Assembly: GCF_028453695.1 (NCBI RefSeq)
Contig: NC_135778.1
Location: forward strand, 10,352,244-10,416,243
Direction of reading: 5' to 3'
From: Augochlora pura
Taxonomy: Eukaryota; Arthropoda; Insecta; Hymenoptera; Halictidae
Length of the DNA stretch: 64,000 nt
The stretch's first letter is position 1; every line of letters starts with the position of its first letter. Below, one piece after another: positions 56,621 through 64,000 of the stretch. Under the pieces are notes generated by a model. It was not told the DNA's origin. It did not search any database and saw only the letters and a program-made list of their open reading frames with translations. Made by a program: the position numbers and the translations under genes.

Positions 56621-58560
56621 GAACGTCGTCAAAATTCCACTAATCGCGACAGTTATGAAGAAACGTTGTAAGGAAATAATATAAGGTGTTTATTGCTCTG
56701 TGTGCAATTATTGTTCTCATTATTTCAGCAGCCATTTTTCTTAGTTGTTTGATACTTCTTCTATGAATTATGTCTACTAGTATAATCCAAGGTGCTTTAC
56801 TTACAATCTAAAAACCATTAAACGTATTTGGTAGCGTGTTGGGGAGACATGTCTTTGAATTTCTAACAGCAACGTCAATACCATTGGGATTTTATTAAGG
56901 TGGAAGGTGAAATAGGATTTTTTAAATCTGATAATATTTTTTGGAGAAGTATTTCGACCTGTTTCTTGTGACATGAAACGAAGCAAATTATAATTGCATG
57001 CGACTCGGTAAAGATCAATTTAACACGATCAATGTCGTGTCGATTACGTATAGGCGATATTAATTTTTAACTAGGTTTTGATATTCACATTTCTTATATG
57101 GTGTGGAATAAACTGAATATAACTAAGATTTTTATAACTCAAAGGAGTTAAACCACAATTTTCTATCGTAAATTTTAACTTCCTATTTTCGATTTCATTT
57201 AATACTAGGTTCATGGAATGCATCAAAATGGCGTACAAAAGTTCTTCAATTTCTGATTATTGAAATTATGAAGACACATCTTTGGAGAATGTAAAAGTCG
57301 TTGACAATTATTTTCTACGGCATTTTATACGATCTGTGTCTTTATTTTTCATTAAATAGAAAACTTACGTTATTTAATCCCTTGCACTATAATAACGATA
57401 CACTGTAGAAGACTCATGATGAACATTTCATATATAATTTAATTAATCTGACTGCCACTCATTTCTTCGAAATCAAAACAAAGTTAGAATCTCCTGTTAT
57501 AAAAATCTAGTAATAAAAGTAAATAAAAACAATTAGAAAATAAAAATCTTCTTGATTCATCGAAGCAATTATCAAGGAGAAAAAAGTGCTAATCAACACA
57601 GTTTTAAAAGAAATCGTAGTGCAAGAGATTAATAAATCATTCGGTAACATAAAAGCGACATTTAATTAAGCGATTCACTTAACACTGGTTTTACGGAGAT
57701 TTCTTATATACCTATCTCTACAGCACGCGTCAATTTGATGCATATTTAAATAAAAAACAAACATTTTGTAGAATAAGTAATTTATAATAATTTATGATCC
57801 TTTGGTGAAGAGTAAAATATTATCTGTATCACGAAAAATAGTAGCACTTTGGGATGAGTTGAATTTTATATAATTTTCTGAATTTGAAAGGACATGCAAC
57901 CTATTTCTTTTGAAACGTAAATTCCGGAAATTATCCTCTTCACTATCTCCTGATTCCTCTATTTGCACATTTTCACTATATTGCATAATTTCAATTTCAT
58001 CTTGCGTTTGATGAAGTTAGTTTCTCCTTTTGTCACTGCTTTCACCGGAACTATCATCGCTTAGATAAATTTTGTTTCTCAACATATATTAACCTCGTTT
58101 AGTCGCATTCTATGAAGAAGGGTTATTCCTCAAATAATGTACAACTTGAATCGACACTAACGTTTATGCAGTTACTTACAATATTTACTTCTTCAATGCA
58201 CAAACTAACAATACTTCCAAAAATCTTAAATCTCAAAATATGCATACACTATAATTATAGTATCATTGAATTTCTCAATGCTGATCGCTTTTCAACACGT
58301 GATTTTGTATATAAAGAACGAGAAAAAGTAATTCTGTAACATCCATTAGAAAGTCGAGATTGTATATCCCGAGATTTGTATACTGCCTTATCATTGCGTC
58401 AATTTGACATATTCGTAGAGATAGGTATACCACATAGAAAAATTTCGAAATTCGAAGGCGTAGAAGAAAATAAATTGTGACAAATATTCGCCTCGCTAAA
58501 TGTACAATTGTAAATATGCGCAGCAAGGGATAAATCTAATGAATTTCCAAATTTTTCCAT
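56621..58560. other. AT-rich non-coding stretch with a family D MITE
   Basis: The only supported feature inside is the MITE at 57374-57632. Small frames elsewhere are unconvincing. Confidence 0.4.
57374..57632 (+). mobile_element. TTAA-flanked MITE, family D copy
   Basis: 259 bp. TTAATCCCTTGCACTATAAT at left and CGTAGTGCAAGAGATTAA at right are inverted ends bounded by TTAA. The core AGAATCTCCTGTTATAAAA matches the reference copy. Confidence 0.8.
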
Positions 58561-59620
58561 GCGAAATTGAAAATGCGTGAAATCACCGCGCCTCGTGAAT
58601 CGAGTGTTAAAGAGTTAAGTAAGACCGTATCGAGTCTTTCAGCACAGAATCCCGACAACATCGGTGAACTCGCGTGGCGTTTTCGCGAGGATGGGCTCCC
58701 CCGGCAGAGCAGAGGAGGCGATAACATTTTGAATGGTGGCGTGAGACGAGCGAAAGCGTTGTCTACCCGATCGGATGTGTTTCCTCGTTCCCCGTCGCGT
58801 TGCACCGCTCTTGGTAGAGCCGACTTGCGTGGACGTTGCTGCGGCTTCGATGCATGATAGAGGAATAAAGAAAGGAGACAGCTAGCTAGAGAGAGAGAGA
58901 GAGAGAGAGGCAGAGAGAGAGAGAGAGAGAGAGAGAAATAGAAGAAAGGAGAGAATAAAGGGGCGTACGGGAGAGAGAGTGGTTTACTGCGGTTCCAGCG
59001 AATCGTAAATATCGGAGCGGGGCCGGCATGCGCGGGATCGGATAGGCAGAGGCATAAGTTACCATCGCCATCGTCTAAGGTAAACGTATCGGGCACGGCA
59101 ACGAGATGGCGAGTGAGTTTTTCCGCCGTGGCTCGTGTTCCTGATTTACGGAGCGGTGCCGCGCGCGGCCAGGCAGGTAGGTACACGCGAGGATATGTAT
59201 ACGTACGAGCACGGACGCGGAAGGTGCCCTCGCGCGTCTGCAGAATACCTGTGCGGCGCGGCGCGGAGCGGAGCAACGTTTAATGTGGCTTTAACGGGAC
59301 ACAACCGCGGGGCCGCCTTGTGCTATCCGCGACGCTATACATAATAGCTATCCCTCTTGTAAATCGGCCTCGAATCGGCTCTTAGAATCTCGATCCACCG
59401 GCCCCTACAGCTCCGCCAATCTACCGATATCGCTCGTGACCACTAACGGATCCAACCGCGGTTATTTTCGAGCCGAGCTGATCAGGACACCGGGATGGCT
59501 CCAGAGATCATCGTCGATCCTCTCTGATCGATAGGCGAACGTTTTCCTTCGCGAAATTCAACGTCTAGACAACATAATTGACCGTAACAGCTGATGAACA
59601 GGTTCAGGGGACGTCGGAAT
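58560..59620. other. GC-rich island with two GA tracts
   Basis: GA tracts lie at 58889-58909 and 58912-58936. The longest frame of the window (246 codons, minus strand, 58536-59276) runs through them, giving a Ser-Leu repeat flanked by Arg/Pro-rich sequence, so I do not call it a gene. Confidence 0.4.
58889..58936 (+). repeat. Compound (GA)n microsatellite
   Basis: Two GA tracts separated by GGCA. Confidence 0.9.
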
Positions 59621-59669
59621 TTCATCTTATATTTGCTTCGTTTTCTAATCTATATGAATACTGGACTAT

Positions 59670-59908
59670 TTAAGCCTTTACACTCGAGTGGTGACTCTAA
59701 GGCACCACTAAAATTATTCTATTTCATTCCAAAATAATTTTTGCAACAATAAGGTTTGGATTTAAAAAATTGTCAAGTACTAAAAGTGTTGGGAGGAGTC
59801 TCAAGAATAAATTTTGTATGCATAAGAATTGATTTTGTTAAATAGAATGGAAAGACCATTCTTGGTTGAATATACATTAAGGATTGTTGTTAGTGCAGTA
59901 AAAGCAGT
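59670..59908 (+). mobile_element. TTAA element, family J; right end tentative
   Basis: Starts TTAAGCCTTTACACTCGAGT, then GGTGACTCTAAGGCACCACT, a short subterminal palindrome. A possible decayed right end is TTAGTGCAGTAAAAGCAG near 59890. Related ends lie at 28091 (reversed) and 42428. Confidence 0.45.
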
Positions 59909-60252
59909 CGACTAGAGCTTATCAAGGAAAATTCTATTTACAGGTTTTCTCGCATATTCATTCATAGTCGTTCAATTATATCAGTCATGCGCGATTTATG
60001 AAAGTATCTCTTTCGCTTTATAATAAGGTATATACAAATTCAAATAATAAAAAATGTACGAAAAATTATAGAAACTGTAAGCTTTCTCCTTTGTAATTTA
60101 AATCCTGGTAATTTTAACTATTTCTTATTTTTCATATAAATCCAACAGGTGCTACAAAGATAAGCTAAGCTAGATTGAGCATAAATTGTGACGAATTTCA
60201 TCCACGTGGGTAAAATGAATGATACTATACTTCAAAGTTTTTCGCATGGAAA

Positions 60253-60510
60253 ATGACGCCGGTCAACGATAGCTTCGAAAAGGAAATAGAAACGGAGAAG
60301 GTTGTCAATCAGTTCTATCTCGAATCTCGCGCGAAACAACCCCTATCGCTCTCTCCGGGCGAAAGGTTGCGGCAATGGGACAGCGTGGGAAAAATCGCGG
60401 CACTATGGCGCTGTGGCCGCCAAGGAGTGGCGCTCTATCTCGTATTCGTTAAGTTAGTGTACCGTGAGTTCCGCGTCGGATTGCATCGCCTCCGGCTGAA
60501 GCGGTCGTAG
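60253..60510 (+). CDS. Weak candidate small ORF, no recognised domain
   Basis: 85 codons from an ATG with A at -3. The peptide is mixed: an acidic start (DSFEKEIETEKVVNQFY), then a hydrophobic segment and a basic C-terminus. The local GC is moderate and the minus strand is also open over half of it. No family is recognised. Confidence 0.12.
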   Translation: MTPVNDSFEKEIETEKVVNQFYLESRAKQPLSLSPGERLRQWDSVGKIAALWRCGRQGVALYLVFVKLVYREFRVGLHRLRLKRS

Positions 60511-60639
60511 CTGGTGGCTAAGCGACCGACGGATCCGGTAACAGTTGAACAGTGGATGAAAAATCGGCTGAAGAATGAACTATAAAGGCGTCGGAATTGC
60601 GCGTGCGTCCGATGAGTTTTGACGCTGCAGTCGCACGTC

Positions 60640-62280
60640 TGATTATTCGAAATCACATTTGATTCAGTTATCTTGAAACGACGATTACATCGACCTTTAC
60701 ATCGACAATGTTGTTTTCTTAGACACGATTTCAGCTACACCGCATTTTGTTGCACCGACAAATATTATTATCGTTATTTCGTGTATGAGAAATATAGAAA
60801 TAGAGATGATAATGATACGTTCATATTAGTATTTTATTAATCAATATTTTTATTTTTATTTTTATTAATTGTCATTCGTTTAACGTTGATTTTAGCGAAG
60901 CTAAAGCAATTGAAGCTGACACTTGTGCATACAAAACATATGCTTCTTAACATTAATTAGTTGATTACTATGAATTGTATAGCAAAAGAATTATTAACTA
61001 TGTCATTAGTTAGAAATAGTATTATAAGGACACACTATTTGCCGATGCTTCAAGGAATTTCATTTCTGTTTAACTATACGATTTTGAAGTATTTTTTAAT
61101 CCTTTTTTTCATCTTTTTTTCTTCTTTTTCGAAGTGATTCATCGTTCAATGGTTATATTTTTTATGCGTGAAGCGTGGATAATAATATTAGTTGATGAAA
61201 CAAGAGTCGATATAATTTATCGATGATTTCAACGTGTCAGTATTGTAATATCGCAATATAAAGCAATCGGTATAATATAAGGACAATATAGCATCTAAGA
61301 TATTGCAGGGACCAAGAGGCGCGACGTCAAAGGGAACGAGTGGCGGCCGCCGTTGCGATGACAACAGTTTAAACGACGAAGATTTAAACAACGACGGTAG
61401 AATTGTACTAGAAGTCGAGGAGTAAAGACGTTTAAAATTTGTTGAGTAGTCCTGTCCTCGGTTACGATATTTTTCTGTTACTTATTCTAGTCTATAGTTT
61501 CCTAATTTAAAACAATTTATTATTAAATATATTCCTACAGTATACAAAGTGTCGGTGTAATGCGATGTCGGTGAAATCTTGACGATGAAATGATCGTACG
61601 TGATTTCAACCCCTTTCGACGACACCAGAGCTGTACATCTTGTTCCAGAGGTTGCAAACATATAATTTGATCATGTACATATTAAAAGATCAGGGTAGTG
61701 TTTCTTATTATTTCTCATTGTTTATTATTCTTATTAATACGATCTATACACTTATATTATAATTTTCAATTTATATTATTTAAATGTATTCCGCACTATG
61801 TATATATACATCACCTCTATGTAACACAAGAGGGTCTTACTAGCCCGTTAATAAAGAATAATAATAATGATTATTATTATTTAAATACCTACACAAACAG
61901 GTATAAAATTAAGATTTACTACAGAGTTATCACTCAAATCATTCTAATAGAAAAGATGTTTGATAATATTGGTGTCTTTCGTGATTGTTTTAAGATCGCT
62001 CGATAAAAAATTGTAAAAGTGAACAATAGATATGTATTTTCATTTGTCGAAACCCAACTACTCAGATACAGCTAAATATAAGACAGTAACGATTTGACTG
62101 CTACGTCAAAAATACCAAAAAGTTACAGAATTAAAAATGTTATTTAGAAAAATTAAAATTGAAAAATTAATATAATTAAGAAGATGGGATATGTCAACAT
62201 ATAAATGGATTTCCGAATCTAACCAAATAATTGCCATCTACGACTAAACCGACAGTCAAAGCATGAAGTTGACGATGGAA
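60640..62280. other. AT-rich non-coding stretch
   Basis: Contains an ATT/AAT near-palindrome at about 61856-61881 (AATAATAATAATGATTATTA and onward). I recognise no transposon family or convincing frame. Confidence 0.4.
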
Positions 62281-63250
62281 TGAACGCGACATAGCAGGAA
62301 CGAAACGACAAAAGTTGGCGAGGCCGCAGCGGGCTTTAAACGGTTTCGAATTTACACGGTTGGCTCGCTATAAAACCAGCGCGCGAACCAGAGCCCGATA
62401 TAGGGGGCGGGCCTCGTGCCCACCGCGGCCCGGCTGATCCCTACAAAGTGATAACTCCCGCGGATCGCTCGTTTACGCCGATTTCTAATTACAATATTAC
62501 CGGCTTCTCCTCGATCCACGGCCCTGCCATAGTCACGTAACACGCGTACGAACGGTAAAAGACGGCAAATTGGCCGCGGCTCCCGGAGGGGGTGAAAAAA
62601 AGCCCGACCCCTCGCGAATTATCCTTCGTGTTCGCTGCGAGGAATCGTGCATTCGGATGTAATTGAGTACTATGACTAAATAACCGGCTTCGCGGGGCCC
62701 GGGATGCTTCGCGTTCTCTTCCTTCTCTTCGCTGTTGGCTACGAAGTCGATGTTCTCTTCGAACCCCCAGCCCAGCCCCCCCCCCCCTTCCGTTCGGCTC
62801 GGCTCTCCCCTTGTTTGCGAAGGGGACCGCTACTTCGCGAAGACTCCCAAGAGGTTTTTCATCGGGGTCGCTCAAGGCGTCGGTGGAAACGATCGTAATC
62901 CGGCCCCAATTTGGCAGGAAATCGCGTGCCGTTGCCCGCACGAAGACGCCCGGCCGGCAAAACAACGTGGAATGTTGTAATTGGCGGCAGGACGTACCAC
63001 GGGGCTCTTCGATGTCGTCGACTGATATACCCGGCTGCTCCTCCCCACGGCCATTTTTCGGGACAACGTGTTATTCGCAGTTTTTGCCCCGGCCTATCGC
63101 CGCACCGCCGAGTTCCGGCCGAAGATTTTCTAACGAGATAAAGGACTTTCGCTCGCTTGACTTCGCGGCGATCATCTTCTACAGCTTTTCTAGTTTCGTG
63201 ATTTCTCTGCGACGTATTTTGAGTTTCGAGAACGAACTTGTAACGTAGCT
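62280..63250. other. GC-rich island without a recognisable gene
   Basis: Overlapping frames up to 159 codons on both strands, no domain. C12 at 62776-62787. Confidence 0.4.
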
Positions 63251-64000
63251 CGATCGTACCTTGCATTTCATTACGCATGTCCATTTGGAAATGATTAATT
63301 GCGAAATATAGAGAAAAGTAAACGAAAGACAGTATCATTTGATAAGATGAACGCTAATTAAAATGTCTAATAATGGAAGCGCCAAAACTGTGGCTATCTG
63401 TGTCTTTTTACGCAGTATGTCTCCAGATATTGTAATTCGAAACACCATTTTATAATTATTGTAACAGAATGTAGTTTATACAGTAAAGTTATTTTACTTC
63501 CACACAATTCCCACACAAGAGGCAAAATCAAGAACGTTTCTTCTTTGCTCTCTGATTGGGTAACTCATTAATATCTTAACATTCACGCTAGAATACGTCA
63601 CACTAAATTAACAAAGGACAATTTTAGTATAAATGCTATTAAATTCGAGAATGTGTTTCGTTTTTTAGTGTACACAGGAACTCTCATTATAAAACGAGTT
63701 TGAAAATTGATTTATAGTAAGAAGTGTAGATGAAATGTGCTAAGAACTAGTGCAAACTTTTCTTTACAACAAGTGCTACTATAGAAAAAAATAATAGCGT
63801 ACAAAAAAATATGACAAAATAGTACATTAGTATATTGGATAATTGAGAAGCAAATACGAATAATCCGAATATGTTAAGGAATAATGAAACAACCTAACAC
63901 CATCCAACGGGATCTAGGTTTACCACCTAAGGCAAATCTCGAGCTCCCTTCTTCCAATTTTTTAATTATTCAGCTGTTCATTTAAAAAGTCCTTTTGATT
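63251..64000. other. AT-rich non-coding end of window
   Basis: No feature I can support. Confidence 0.4.

Noticed and set aside
58536..59276. 246-codon minus-strand frame, the longest in the window
   Set aside because: It runs through a compound (GA)n microsatellite, giving a Ser-Leu repeat, and its flanks are Arg/Pro-rich with no domain.
1..64000. CRISPR array, tRNA, rRNA, riboswitch or prokaryotic operon
   Set aside because: The regular repeats seen have no spacer structure, I found no convincing tRNA T-arm, and the composition is that of an animal genome.
1..64000. Known conserved insect microRNA genes
   Set aside because: I looked for familiar mature sequences such as let-7, miR-100, miR-1 and bantam and saw none; a by-eye search can miss others.

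Overview
This window reads as non-coding DNA from an insect nuclear genome, most likely a hymenopteran (bee, ant or wasp). That placement is an inference from three traits: a sharp mosaic of AT-rich DNA and roughly 1-kb GC- and CpG-rich islands, abundant (GA)n/(CT)n microsatellites, and decayed Tc1/mariner and piggyBac transposons. Nothing looks prokaryotic: there are no operons, no ribosome binding sites, no CRISPR array and no convincing tRNA or rRNA. I found no intact host protein-coding gene. Most long open frames lie inside GC-rich or (GA)n/(CT)n DNA, are open in several frames at once, translate to low-complexity peptides, or start at GTG or TTG. The window could be intergenic or the inside of one or more very large introns.

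Layout. About twenty-five GC-rich islands (among them 2.3-2.9, 6.3-7.4, 9.4-10.7, 13.2-14.0, 14.9-15.8, 17.1-17.8, 19.4-20.6, 23.6-24.6, 25.3-26.6, 29.9-30.7, 31.4-32.5, 33.0-34.1, 34.7-36.3, 37.5-38.4, 39.9-40.9, 42.6-43.5, 46.5-47.6, 50.2-50.9, 58.6-59.6 and 62.3-63.3 kb) alternate with AT-rich stretches. The islands carry the microsatellites and, in places, dense TAAT-core motifs that could be enhancer sites. The AT-rich stretches carry nearly all the transposon debris.

The clearest content is a population of short (about 135-515 bp) elements whose inverted ends begin and finish at TTAA, the target site typical of piggyBac transposons. I separate at least nine families by end and core sequence (A-H and J below), several with three to eight copies. 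A decayed piggyBac element (40.9-42.1 kb) keeps its terminal repeats, the C-terminal part of the transposase domain and the cysteine-rich C-terminal zinc-binding domain. A mariner-like element with an internal deletion (22.0-22.5 kb) keeps both ends of its transposase. A probable Tc1-like helix-turn-helix relic lies at 31.2 kb, and a possible TA-flanked element at 48.8-49.5 kb.

Other structure: a near-perfect long hairpin at 51.1-51.3 kb, tandem duplications at 47.9-48.1 and 49.8-50.2 kb, a 28-bp minisatellite at 43.7-44.0 kb, a 30-bp tandem at 21.8-22.0 kb, a degenerate long-period array at 15.9-16.4 kb and a 25-base G run at 35.15 kb. The most unusual items are the long hairpin, two pairs of TTAA elements that abut at their ends, and the number of separate TTAA families in one small window.
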